A stretch of DNA of 64,000 nucleotides from Kribbella sindirgiensis (GTDB taxonomy: Bacteria; Actinomycetota; Actinomycetes; Propionibacteriales; Kribbellaceae): the NCBI RefSeq assembly GCF_004331435.1, contig NZ_SJKA01000010.1:1-64000 (forward strand). Reading direction: 5' to 3'. The first letter of the stretch is position 1; the number at the start of each line of letters is the position of its first letter. The notes beneath the pieces are model-generated. The model searched no databases. It saw nothing but the letters and a program-made list of their open reading frames with translations, and was not told the origin of the DNA. The position numbers and the translations under genes are program-made. This document shows positions 40,482 to 48,817 of the stretch, piece by piece.

Positions 40482-41408
40482 ATGTCCTCGCCAGCATCCA
40501 CGCCCTCGCAGACCTCGTCGACGGCGCTGCCCTTCGGCCGTCTGACGACCGCGATGGTCACCCCGTTCCGGCCCGACGGCTCCCTCGATCTGGACGCCGC
40601 CCAGAAGGTCGCGACGTACCTCGTCGACGCCGGTAACGACGCCCTGGTGCTGAACGGGACCACCGGCGAAGCGCCGACCACGTCGGACCAGGAGAAGGTC
40701 CAGATCCTCCAGGCGGTCCGCGAGGCCGTCGGTGACCGGGTCAAGCTCGTGGCCGGCGTCGGGACCAACGACACCGCGCACACGATCGAGTGCGCCAAGC
40801 AGGCCGAGGCCGCCGGCGCCGACGGCCTGCTCGTCGTCACGCCGTACTACAACAAGCCTCCGCAGGACGGGCTGCGCGCGCACTTCACCGCCGTCGCCGA
40901 CGCCACCGGACTGCCGAACATGCTGTACGACATCCCCGGCCGGGCGGGGGTCGAGATCAAGAGCGAGACGCTGATCACACTCGCCGAGCACCCGCGGATC
41001 GTCGCGGTGAAGGACGCCAAGGGCGACATCGCCGGGACCACCAAGGTGCTGGCGAACACCGATCTGTTCTACTACTGCGGTGCCGACGAGCTGAATCTCG
41101 CCTCCCTGGCGATCGGCGCGGTCGGTATCGCGAGCGTGGTGGCCCATGTCGCGAGCCGGGAGTACCGGCAACTGATCGACGCCGTGGTGGCCGGCGACCT
41201 CGCCACCGCACAGGAAATTGATCGACGGCTGGTGCCCGCCGTCGAGACGATCATGACCAGGACCCAGGGCGCCATCATGGTGAAGGCCGCGCTCAAGCTG
41301 GCCGGCGTCATCGAGCACGCGACCCTTCGGTTGCCGCTGGTTGAGGCGACGGCCGAGCACGTGGACCGGCTCACCACCGACTTGAAGCAGGCAGGACTGA
41401 TTGCATGA
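40482..41408 (+). CDS. dapA: 4-hydroxy-tetrahydrodipicolinate synthase
   Basis: A 308-residue TIM-barrel aldolase that condenses pyruvate and aspartate semialdehyde in the lysine/diaminopimelate pathway. GTTGEAPTTSDQEK is the pyruvate-carboxylate region, VVTPYYNKPPQDG holds the catalytic Tyr, and IVAVKDAKGDIAGT holds the Schiff-base Lys. The first 18 residues are a variable Ser/Thr-rich lead. It overlaps the RNase J gene by 4 bp (ATGA), a conserved actinobacterial pair. Confidence 0.96.
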   Translation: MSSPASTPSQTSSTALPFGRLTTAMVTPFRPDGSLDLDAAQKVATYLVDAGNDALVLNGTTGEAPTTSDQEKVQILQAVREAVGDRVKLVAGVGTNDTAHTIECAKQAEAAGADGLLVVTPYYNKPPQDGLRAHFTAVADATGLPNMLYDIPGRAGVEIKSETLITLAEHPRIVAVKDAKGDIAGTTKVLANTDLFYYCGADELNLASLAIGAVGIASVVAHVASREYRQLIDAVVAGDLATAQEIDRRLVPAVETIMTRTQGAIMVKAALKLAGVIEHATLRLPLVEATAEHVDRLTTDLKQAGLIA

Positions 41409-43099
41409 GCCATCCCCATCCAGATCTCTCCGCGCCCGGACCTCTCGCTCCGGGCGCTTTGCGGGTCATCCCGCTCGGCGGCCTCGGCGAGGTCGGCCGG
41501 AACATGACCGTGTTCGAGTACGACGGCAAGCTGCTGATCGTGGACTGCGGCGTACTCTTCCCGGACGAGAACCAGCCCGGCGTGGACCTGATCCTGCCGG
41601 ACTTCGAGCCGATCCGGGACCGTCTCGACGACGTCGTCGCGGTCGTCCTGACGCACGGCCACGAGGACCACATCGGCGGGTTGCCCTACCTGCTGCGTGA
41701 GCGGGGCGACATCCCGGTGGTGGGATCGCAGCTCACGCTCGCGCTGCTCGAGGGCAAGCTGAAGGAGCACCGGCACCGCAACGTGCCGCAGCAGACCGTG
41801 GTCGAGGGCGAGAAGCTCCAGATCGGGCCGTTCGTCTGCGAGTTCGTCGCGGTCAACCACTCGATCCCGGACGCGCTCGCGGTCGCGATCAAGACGCCGG
41901 CCGGCGTGGTGCTGCACACCGGTGACTTCAAGATGGACCAGCTGCCGCTGGACAACCGGATCACCGACCTGCGCGCGTTCGCGCGGCTCGGCGAGGAGGG
42001 CGTCGACCTGTTCATGGTCGACTCCACGAACTCCGAGGTGCCCGGCTTCACCACCCACGAGCGCGATATCGCGCCGGTGCTGGACCGGGTCTTCACCAAG
42101 GCGAAGAACCAGCGCATCATCGTCGCCTGTTTCGCCTCGCACGTGCACCGCGTCCAGCAGGTGATGGACGCCGCGGTGAAGCATCACCGCAAGGTCGCGT
42201 ACGTCGGCCGCTCGATGGTCCGCAACATGGGCGTGGCCCGGGACCTCGGCTTCCTGAACGTGCCCGGCGACACGCTGATCGACATGCGCGACCTGGACAA
42301 CTACCCGCCGGAGCAGGTGGTGCTGGTGTCGACCGGTTCGCAGGGCGAGCCGATGTCGGCGCTGTCCCGGATCGCCGCGAACGACCACAACGTCGTACAT
42401 CTCCAGCGGGGTGACACCGTCGTACTGGCGTCCTCGCTGATCCCCGGCAACGAGAACTCGGTGTACCGGGTGATCAACGGCCTGATCCGGCACGGTGCGA
42501 ACGTGATCCACAAGGGCAACGCGCTGGTGCACGTGTCCGGTCACGCGAGCGCGGGCGAGCTGCTGTACTGCTACAACATCGTGAAGCCGCGCAACGTGAT
42601 GCCGGTGCACGGCGAGGTCCGGCACCTGCACGCGAACGCGGACCTGGCGGTGCAGACCGGCGTACCGCGGGAGAACGTGGTCGTCGTCGAGGACGGTGTG
42701 GTGGTCGACCTGATCGACCGCAAGGCCGTGGTGGCCGGCAAGGTGGACTGCGGGTACGTGTTCGTGGACGGCTCGACCGTCGGCGACATCACCGAGACCT
42801 CGCTGAAGGACCGCCGGATCCTCGGGGACGAGGGCTTCATCTCGGTGATCGCGGTGATGGACTCGGTGACCGGCAAGCTGACCGCCGGCCCGGAGATCCA
42901 CGCTCGCGGGTTCGCCGAGGACGACTCGGTGTTCGACGACCTGAAACCGAAGATCGAGGCGGAGATCGCCAAGGCGATGGGCACGGGCGTCGACGACATG
43001 TACCAGCTGCAGCAGGTGATCCGCCGGGTCGTCGGCAAATGGGTCAGCGACACCCACCGCCGCCGCCCGATGATCATCCCGGTCGTGGTCGAAAGCTAG
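41405..43099 (+). CDS. rnj: Ribonuclease J
   Basis: A 564-residue metallo-beta-lactamase/beta-CASP ribonuclease with 5'-3' exo- and endonuclease activity. The metal motif is LTHGHEDHIGGLPYLL; HTGDFKMDQLPLD, DSTNSEVPG and FASHVHRVQQVMDAA follow, then the beta-CASP part with STGSQGEPMSALSRIA and HVSGHASAGELL, and MPVHGEVRHLHANADL. A C-terminal domain ends the protein at the usual length. With PNPase in the same window, it gives two of the main RNA-decay nucleases. It is translationally coupled to dapA. Confidence 0.95.
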   Translation: MSHPHPDLSAPGPLAPGALRVIPLGGLGEVGRNMTVFEYDGKLLIVDCGVLFPDENQPGVDLILPDFEPIRDRLDDVVAVVLTHGHEDHIGGLPYLLRERGDIPVVGSQLTLALLEGKLKEHRHRNVPQQTVVEGEKLQIGPFVCEFVAVNHSIPDALAVAIKTPAGVVLHTGDFKMDQLPLDNRITDLRAFARLGEEGVDLFMVDSTNSEVPGFTTHERDIAPVLDRVFTKAKNQRIIVACFASHVHRVQQVMDAAVKHHRKVAYVGRSMVRNMGVARDLGFLNVPGDTLIDMRDLDNYPPEQVVLVSTGSQGEPMSALSRIAANDHNVVHLQRGDTVVLASSLIPGNENSVYRVINGLIRHGANVIHKGNALVHVSGHASAGELLYCYNIVKPRNVMPVHGEVRHLHANADLAVQTGVPRENVVVVEDGVVVDLIDRKAVVAGKVDCGYVFVDGSTVGDITETSLKDRRILGDEGFISVIAVMDSVTGKLTAGPEIHARGFAEDDSVFDDLKPKIEAEIAKAMGTGVDDMYQLQQVIRRVVGKWVSDTHRRRPMIIPVVVES

Positions 43100-43145
43100 T
43101 CACCCGGTGTAACCTCGGCGCGACGAGACGAAGGGTGGGCCGGCG

Positions 43146-44177
43146 ATGAGTGTCAGCGGGGTGAACGGGACGGGTCAGCGCCGGCCCACGATGAAGGAGG
43201 TCGCCGCCCGGGCCGGGGTCGCGTTGAAGACCGTGTCCCGGGTGGTGAACGAGGAACCGAACGTCAGCCCGGAGCTGACCGCCAAGGTCCAGGCCGCGAT
43301 CAAGGAGCTCAACTACACCCCGAACGAGTCCGCCCGGATGCTGCGCCGCGGCAAGACCGGGACGATCGCGGTGGTGATCCGCGACATCGGCGACCCGTTC
43401 TTCGCGTCGCTGGGGCGGGCAGTCGAGCTCTGGGCCCGTTCGTCCGGTTCGGTCGTGATGATCGGCCTGACCGACGAGGACCCGGAGCGGGAGCGGGAGG
43501 TCTGCCTGGAGTTCGTCGCCCGGCGCCCGGACGCGCTGATCATGGCGCCGATCGGGGAGACCCAGGAGTACCTCGCGCCGCATGTCGACGCCGGGATGGC
43601 GGTCGTCACGATCGACCGTCCCGCGCACGGCATCGAGGCGGACGCCGTCCTCGCGGACAACGCCGGTGGGATCGATCAGGCGATCGACCACCTGGTCCGC
43701 CAGGGCCACCGCCGGATCGCGTACCTCGGTGACGACGAGCGGATCTTCACCGCCCGCGAGCGGGTGGTGGCCTACCGGGCGGCGATGGCCCGGCACGGGA
43801 TCGTCGTCGACGAGGACCTGGTGCACCTGTCCGAGCCGACCACCGAGGGCATCGGCATCACGCTCTCGGCCGTCCTCGACCGCTCCGAGCCGGCCACGGC
43901 GTTGCTCTCGGCGAACAACATGACCACTGCGGAGGTCCTGCGCGGTCTCGCCGGCCGGCGGGACCAGGTCGCGTTGGTGTCCTTCGACGACCTGGCGCTC
44001 GGCGACCTGCTCAGCCCCGGCCTGACCGCGGTCGCGCAGTCCGCCGACGTGATGGCCCGGACGGCGATCCAGCTGATGACCGAGCGGCTCCCGGAGCCGC
44101 ACCGCCCCGGGCGTACCGTCCGCGTCCCGGTGAAACTGACGATCCGCGGCTCAGGCGAGATCCCGCCCGCCCGCTGA
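43146..44177 (+). CDS. LacI-family transcriptional regulator
   Basis: A 343-residue repressor. The N-terminal helix-turn-helix and hinge helix start near residue 17 (MKEVAARAGVALKTVSRVVN, then YTPNESARMLRRGKTG). The sugar-binding-protein-like effector domain has IAVVIRDIGDPFFASLGRAV and ends in TAIQLMTERLPEPHRPGRTV. GAAGGGTGGG lies 8-10 nt before the ATG and TAACCT (43109-43114) is a candidate -10. The effector and targets are unknown: no sugar-use genes are adjacent. Its 3' end overlaps the convergent desaturase gene by 27 bp. Confidence 0.92.
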   Translation: MSVSGVNGTGQRRPTMKEVAARAGVALKTVSRVVNEEPNVSPELTAKVQAAIKELNYTPNESARMLRRGKTGTIAVVIRDIGDPFFASLGRAVELWARSSGSVVMIGLTDEDPEREREVCLEFVARRPDALIMAPIGETQEYLAPHVDAGMAVVTIDRPAHGIEADAVLADNAGGIDQAIDHLVRQGHRRIAYLGDDERIFTARERVVAYRAAMARHGIVVDEDLVHLSEPTTEGIGITLSAVLDRSEPATALLSANNMTTAEVLRGLAGRRDQVALVSFDDLALGDLLSPGLTAVAQSADVMARTAIQLMTERLPEPHRPGRTVRVPVKLTIRGSGEIPPAR

Positions 44178-45227
44178 CGGCACCGTTCGCAGTTCGGCGG
44201 CGAGCGGGCAGTCGAACGGGTCGCGGGCGCGGAGGCCGACGTTGTTGAGGTAGTCGACGACGATCTTGTACGACGTGAACAGGCCGACCTCGGCGTACGC
44301 GATGCCGTGGAGTTCGCAGTACTCGCGGACGATCGGCTGGACCTTGCGCAGCGTCGGCCGTGGCATGCTCGGGAACAGGTGGTGCTCGATCTGGTAGTTC
44401 AGGCCGCCCATCGCGATATCGGTGAACACCCCGCCGCGGATGTTGCGCGACATCAGCACCTGACGCCGCAGGAAGTCCAGTTTCATCGTCTTCGGCACGA
44501 TCGGCATGCCCTTGTGGTTCGGGGCGAACGCGGCTCCGAGGCAGACCCCGAACACGGCGAGTTGCAGCCCGAGGAACGCGCTGGCCTTCCCGGGCGGCAG
44601 CAGGAAGTAGAGCGCGGCGACGTACAGCGAGATCCGCGACGCGACGACCGCGGCGTCGATCCGGTCCGCGCGGGTCGCGCCGCGGCGCAGCAGGTGCGTC
44701 AGGCTGGAGGCGTGCAGGCCGACGCCCTCGAGTGTGAGGAGCGGGAAGAACAGCCAGCCCTGCCGCGCCGCGAACCAGCGGCCGATCGGCCCGCGTTCGA
44801 CGACGGCGTCGGGTGTGAACGCGAGCACCTTGAGCTGTACGTCGGGATCGCGGTCCGCCTGGTTCGGGGCGGCGTGATGCTTGTTGTGCTTGGCCCGCCA
44901 CCAGCTGACGCTCATGCCGAGGACGCCGCCGGCGAGGATCCGCGCGGTCCAGTCGTTGCGCGCGTTCGAGTGGAACATCTGCCGATGGGCGCTGTCGTGG
45001 CTCAGGAATGCCACCTGCACCAGCACGAGCGCCAGGGCGCCGGCGAGCCAGAGCTGGTGCCACGAGTTGCCGAGCAGGATCATGCACGCGACGACCGCGA
45101 GCAAGGCACCCAGGACGATGCTCATCCGGGTGACGTAATAGCCCTGCCGCCGCCTCAGCAGACCGAGGTCGCGGACGGTCTGCAGGAGATCGGTGTAGAG
45201 GCTGACGTACTGCTGCTGGGCGCTCAC
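44151..45227 (-). CDS. Membrane fatty acid desaturase (copy 1)
   Basis: A 358-residue acyl-lipid/acyl-CoA desaturase. The three histidine boxes that bind the di-iron centre are present: HDSAH, HNKHH and QIEHH (in LNYQIEHHLFPSMPRPTL). Four membrane segments are predicted. The GTG at 45227 is chosen because a TAGGCT -10 lies exactly 7 nt upstream and the length then matches the paralogue (359 residues); an in-frame GTG at 45272 would add 15 residues. It is the second of two tandem paralogues on this strand. The last 105 residues differ from the other copy at only about seven positions, far less than the N-terminal half. Confidence 0.88.
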   Translation of the reverse strand: MSAQQQYVSLYTDLLQTVRDLGLLRRRQGYYVTRMSIVLGALLAVVACMILLGNSWHQLWLAGALALVLVQVAFLSHDSAHRQMFHSNARNDWTARILAGGVLGMSVSWWRAKHNKHHAAPNQADRDPDVQLKVLAFTPDAVVERGPIGRWFAARQGWLFFPLLTLEGVGLHASSLTHLLRRGATRADRIDAAVVASRISLYVAALYFLLPPGKASAFLGLQLAVFGVCLGAAFAPNHKGMPIVPKTMKLDFLRRQVLMSRNIRGGVFTDIAMGGLNYQIEHHLFPSMPRPTLRKVQPIVREYCELHGIAYAEVGLFTSYKIVVDYLNNVGLRARDPFDCPLAAELRTVPSAGGRDLA

Positions 45228-45234
45228 GCCGGTC

Positions 45235-45240
45235 AGCCTA
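45235..45240 (-). promoter_or_regulatory. -10 box (TAGGCT), leaderless start of desaturase copy 1
   Basis: On the minus strand TAGGCT is followed by 7 nt and the GTG at 45227. This supports both separate transcription from copy 2 and the shorter start. Confidence 0.45.
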
Positions 45241-45275
45241 GTGACCTCATGCAACGTCAGACGTGCGGACACGTG

Positions 45276-45292
45276 ACCCGACGAGGTCGGGT
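45276..45292. promoter_or_regulatory. Hyphenated palindrome between the two desaturase genes
   Basis: ACCCGAC-GAG-GTCGGGT, 7-bp arms with a 3-nt gap, 36-52 nt upstream of the copy 1 -10 box. It could be an operator or a short terminator stem for copy 2. Confidence 0.4.
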
Positions 45293-45302
45293 TGGCAAAG
45301 TG

Positions 45303-46382
45303 CTATCGCCCGTACTGCGAGGCCAGCGGGCAGTCGAACGGGTCCCGGGCGCGGAGACCGACGTTGTTCAGGTAGCCGACGACGATCTTGTACGACGTGA
45401 ACAGGCCGACCTCGGTGTACTTGATGCCGTGCAGTTCGCAGTACTCGCGGACGATCGGCTGGACCTTGCGCAGCGTCGGCCGCGGCATGCTCGGGAACAG
45501 GTGGTGCTCGATCTGGTAGTTCAGGCCGCCCATCGCGAAGTCCGTGAGCACCCCGCCGCGGACGTTGCGCGACATCAGTACCTGGCGACGCAGGAAATCG
45601 AGCTTCATCGTCTTCGGGACCAGTGGCATGCCCTTGTGGTTCGGGGCGAACGAACCGCCGAGGCAGACGCCGAAGAGGGCGAGCTGCAGCCCGAGAAACG
45701 CTCCGGCCTTGCCGATCGGCAGGAGGAGGAGCAGCACGGCCAGATATCCACCGAGCCGGGTCACTACGATCGCGGCCTCGATGCGGTCGACCGTGCTCGC
45801 TCCCCGTCGGAACAGGTGCTGGATGCTCGAGACGTAGAGGCTCAGGCCCTCCAGGGTCAGCAGGGGGAAGAAGAGCCAGCCTTGGCGGCGGGTCAGCCAT
45901 GCCTGGAAGCCCTTGCGTCTGTTGACGTGCTCAGGGGTGAACGCGACGACGCCGATGGCGATGTCCGGGTCCTTCCCCAGCTGGTTCGGCGCACCGTGGT
46001 GGCGGCTGTGCTTCGACTTCCACCACGCGGCACTCATCCCGACGAGACCACCGGCCAGCAGGCGCGCGGTCCAGTCGTTCCAGGCGGCCGAGTCGAAGAC
46101 CTGGCGATGCGCGCTGTCGTGGCTGAGGAAGGCGACCTGTGTGAGGACCAGCGCCAGTGCACCTGCCATCAGGAGCTGGAACCAGGAGTTGCCGAGCAGC
46201 CCGACGCCGACCCAGACCCCGGCGAAGGCAGCCAGCACCAGGCCGATCCGGGTGAAGTAGTATCCGCGCCGCCGCCGGAGGAGTCCGAGTTCGCGGACGG
46301 TCCGGAGCAGGTCGGTGTAGAGGTGCGTGTACTTGTGCTGAGCCCGCAACGGGTCGTGGTCTTCGGCGAGAAGCTGTGACAT
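45303..46382 (-). CDS. Membrane fatty acid desaturase (copy 2)
   Basis: A 359-residue desaturase with the histidine boxes HDSAH, HSRHH and QIEHH. The membrane arrangement is as in copy 1. MSQLLAEDHDPLRAQHKYTH at the N-terminus differs from copy 1, then TDLLRTVRELGLLRRRRGYY resembles it. The C-terminal third is almost the same as in copy 1 at DNA level (one mismatch in 106 bp, 44311-44416 compared with 45433-45538). The substrate and double-bond position cannot be predicted. The start is ATG at 46382, opposite the phoD gene. Confidence 0.92.
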   Translation of the reverse strand: MSQLLAEDHDPLRAQHKYTHLYTDLLRTVRELGLLRRRRGYYFTRIGLVLAAFAGVWVGVGLLGNSWFQLLMAGALALVLTQVAFLSHDSAHRQVFDSAAWNDWTARLLAGGLVGMSAAWWKSKHSRHHGAPNQLGKDPDIAIGVVAFTPEHVNRRKGFQAWLTRRQGWLFFPLLTLEGLSLYVSSIQHLFRRGASTVDRIEAAIVVTRLGGYLAVLLLLLPIGKAGAFLGLQLALFGVCLGGSFAPNHKGMPLVPKTMKLDFLRRQVLMSRNVRGGVLTDFAMGGLNYQIEHHLFPSMPRPTLRKVQPIVREYCELHGIKYTEVGLFTSYKIVVGYLNNVGLRARDPFDCPLASQYGR

Positions 46383-46529
46383 GAGAACGCCCCGTTCCAG
46401 TAGTGCATCGGCTGATGCGCTACCAGGTCTGGGGCAGCGTCACGAGAAGGTGCTGAGTACTTCAACGGAACCACGCCAGGTAGCCGCACGCAAGGCGGTG
46501 GCCGAGGCCCGCAGGTGATTTGAGGCTCA

Positions 46530-46562
46530 GTTCGCCCGGCTGTCACCTGGCCGTCATCAGCG
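46530..46562 (+). promoter_or_regulatory. PHO-box-like triple 11-nt direct repeat
   Basis: Three contiguous 11-nt units: GTTCGCCCGGC (46530-46540), TGTCACCTGGC (46541-46551) and CGTCATCAGCG (46552-46562). The Streptomyces PhoP box consists of 11-nt direct repeat units close to GTTCACCYRGC, and the decay from a strong first unit is typical. It lies 18 bp upstream of the phoD-like start, so PhoP control under phosphate limitation is likely. Confidence 0.65.
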
Positions 46563-46579
46563 GGGAGCACCTTCGGGTC

Positions 46580-48106
46580 ATGAAACTGAGTCGCCGCCAG
46601 CTCCTTGCCGCGTCCACCGTCGCCGGTGCGTCCCTCGCCGTACCGGGGGTGGCCGTTGGGGCGCCCAATCTCGTCCGTCGTGACCGGGCCGCGCTGCCCT
46701 CCGGTGTCGCGAGCGCCGACGTGACGCCGAACTCGGCCGTCGTCTGGTCGCGCGCCGACCGGCCCGGCCGGCTGGTCGTCCAGCTGACCAGCCACGGCCG
46801 TTTCGACCGGGCGATCTGCTTGCGCGGCCCGAAGACGGACGCCGCGGACGACTTCACCGCGCGGCTCCCGCTGCGCGGTCTGCGCCCGGGGCAGCGCTAC
46901 GACTACCGGCTCGGCTTCGAGGACTCCGACGGCCGGATCGGCGAGACCCTGGACGGTTCGTTCAGTACGCCGGGCCGCAACCGGCCGGTGTCGTTCGTGT
47001 TCACCGGTGACACCGCCGGCCAGGGGTACGGCATCAACCCCGAGCTCGGCGGCATGATCGCCTACAAAGCCATGCACGAGACCCGGCCGGACTTCTTCCT
47101 GCACTCCGGCGACAACATCTACGCCGACGGCCCGATCCAGGCGGAGCTGAAAGTTGCCGACGGCACCGTCTGGAAGAACGTGGTGACCGAGGAGGTCTCG
47201 AAGGTCGCCGAGACGCTGGCCGAGTACCGCGGCCGGTACAAGTACAACCTGCTGGACGACAACGTGCGCTCGCTGTACGCCGACGTACCGCTGGTCGCGC
47301 AGTGGGACGACCACGAGACGCTGAACAACTGGTACCCGGGGGAGATCATCACCGACTCGCGGTACACCGAGCGGCGGGTCGACGTCCTGGCGGCGCGGGC
47401 GAAGAAGGCGTTCCTCGAGTACCTGCCGATGGAGCACGTGGCCGGGCGGGACCGGATCTACCGCAAGGTGAGCCACGGCCCGCTGCTCGACGTGTTCTGC
47501 CTGGACATGCGCACGTTCCGCGGCGCGAACCCGGTGCCGTCGACGGTCGGCCCGGTGGCGATGCTCGGCGCCGAGCAGGCCGCCTGGCTGGTGCGTGAGG
47601 TCGCGGCGTCGCGGGCGACCTGGAAGGTGATCGCCAGCGACATGCCGCTCGGCCTGCTGGTCCCGGACGGTGACCGGATCGAGGCCGTTGCGAACGGTCT
47701 GCCGGGGGCGCCCGGCGGTCGTGAGCACGAGATCGCCTGGGTGCTCAGCCAGTTCAAGAAGCGCAAGGTGCGCAACGCGATCTGGCTGACCGCCGACGTG
47801 CACTACGCCGCGGCGCACCACTACGACCCGTCCCGGGCGGCGTTCACGGACTTCGACCCGTTCTGGGAGATCGTGGCCGGGCCGATCAACGCGGGTGTGT
47901 TCGGCCCGAACGCGCTCGACAGCACCTTCGGCCCCGAGGTCGTGTTCTCGAAGGCGGCGGACTTCCCGAGCCAGTCGCCCGCGAGCGGCAACCAGTTCTT
48001 CGGGCACACCCGGATCGACCCGCGGACCGGCGTGTTCACGGTCTCGCTGCGGAACCTGTTCGGCGACGTGCTCTGGACCAAGGACATCACCCCGGCCCGT
48101 TCGTGA
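46580..48106 (+). CDS. phoD: Alkaline phosphatase D family phosphodiesterase/phosphatase, Tat-exported
   Basis: A 508-residue PhoD. The Tat signal MKLSRRQLLAASTVAGASLA leads the protein, so it is folded with its cofactor before export. The PhoD N-terminal beta-domain (ALPSGVASADVTPNSAVVWS) and the metallophosphatase core (FTGDTAGQGYGINPELGG, HSGDNIYADGP, QWDDHE, LTADVHYAAAHHYDP) follow. The family uses Fe(III) and Ca(II) and can act on phosphodiesters and teichoic acids. ATG 46580 is chosen because it begins the twin-arginine signal; the frame is open 20 codons upstream. A PHO-box-like repeat lies just upstream and a strong terminator follows. Confidence 0.94.
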   Translation: MKLSRRQLLAASTVAGASLAVPGVAVGAPNLVRRDRAALPSGVASADVTPNSAVVWSRADRPGRLVVQLTSHGRFDRAICLRGPKTDAADDFTARLPLRGLRPGQRYDYRLGFEDSDGRIGETLDGSFSTPGRNRPVSFVFTGDTAGQGYGINPELGGMIAYKAMHETRPDFFLHSGDNIYADGPIQAELKVADGTVWKNVVTEEVSKVAETLAEYRGRYKYNLLDDNVRSLYADVPLVAQWDDHETLNNWYPGEIITDSRYTERRVDVLAARAKKAFLEYLPMEHVAGRDRIYRKVSHGPLLDVFCLDMRTFRGANPVPSTVGPVAMLGAEQAAWLVREVAASRATWKVIASDMPLGLLVPDGDRIEAVANGLPGAPGGREHEIAWVLSQFKKRKVRNAIWLTADVHYAAAHHYDPSRAAFTDFDPFWEIVAGPINAGVFGPNALDSTFGPEVVFSKAADFPSQSPASGNQFFGHTRIDPRTGVFTVSLRNLFGDVLWTKDITPARS

Positions 48107-48112
48107 GGGCCA

Positions 48113-48174
48113 GTCGTGCTCACCGGCTCCGGCGCCTGCGCGGGATGCCGCCCACTGGAGCCGGTGGGCACGAC
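48113..48174. terminator. Bidirectional terminator between phoD and the thiol gene
   Basis: 48113-48130 and 48157-48174 form an 18-bp stem with a single mismatch (left arm GTCGTGCTCACCGGCTCC). The loop is 26 nt and contains a further short GGC/GCC stem. It fills the gap between two convergent genes, with the right arm ending one base before the stop codon of the minus-strand gene. Confidence 0.85.
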
Positions 48175-48175
48175 G

Positions 48176-48817
48176 TCAGACCCGCTGCAATGCTGCGGCG
48201 CCGGGACCGTCCAGCTGCGGCAGGACAACCCGGCGGCCTGTGAGCAGCAGGAGCAGCGACAGGACTGGGCCGCGGAGTTCCGGCCCGTCGCCCACACTCC
48301 AGTCGACGTCGTCGGCGACCAGTTTCAGGCCGTCGTACGGCACTGGCTTGAAGACCTTGGACAGCCGCGTGCCCCGGCACTCCCAGACACGTTCGGCCGC
48401 CGTCGCAGCCACCTCCGCCGGCACCGGGAGCGTGCGGCCGATCGGGATCGCTATGTCCTGCCCGTGAACGACGATGTCGATCAGCGTCTCGCGCGGAGTG
48501 ACGCCGAGGTTGTGCCGCCGGGAGCCGACCATGCCGCGGATCGCCCCGATGATTTGTTCGGTCGGCAGGGCCGCCTGGTCGCGGGCGGAGGTCTGGATCA
48601 TCCAGTTGAGGCTGTGGAGGCCCGGATGCTTCAGCGCGAGGCGGAGGCCGTCGCCCAGGGTCATCTGCTGGAGGGTGAGGTGGCCGGCGACGTCGCGGAC
48701 GGTCCAGCCGTCGCACAGCGAGCGGTGCGACCAGTCGGCCGGCGCCAGCGTTGCCAGCAGGTCGGCGGTGCGCAGGCGCTGGGCATCGATCGCGGCCCAG
48801 AGTTCGTCGTCGTTCAT
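48176..48817 (-). CDS. Maleylpyruvate isomerase N-terminal (mycothiol-dependent DinB-like) family protein
   Basis: A 213-residue protein of the actinobacterial TIGR03083/MDMPI family. LRTADLLATLAPADWSHRSL, DGWTVRDVAGHLTLQQMTLG and IDIVVHGQDIAIPIGR contain the metal-binding histidines of the DinB four-helix fold, which in this family binds zinc and often mycothiol. The substrate is unknown. The start (GTG or ATG at 48817) overlaps the end of the upstream thioredoxin-fold gene by 4 bp, so the pair is co-transcribed and both are plausibly mycothiol-linked. Confidence 0.88.
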   Translation of the reverse strand: MNDDELWAAIDAQRLRTADLLATLAPADWSHRSLCDGWTVRDVAGHLTLQQMTLGDGLRLALKHPGLHSLNWMIQTSARDQAALPTEQIIGAIRGMVGSRRHNLGVTPRETLIDIVVHGQDIAIPIGRTLPVPAEVAATAAERVWECRGTRLSKVFKPVPYDGLKLVADDVDWSVGDGPELRGPVLSLLLLLTGRRVVLPQLDGPGAAALQRV

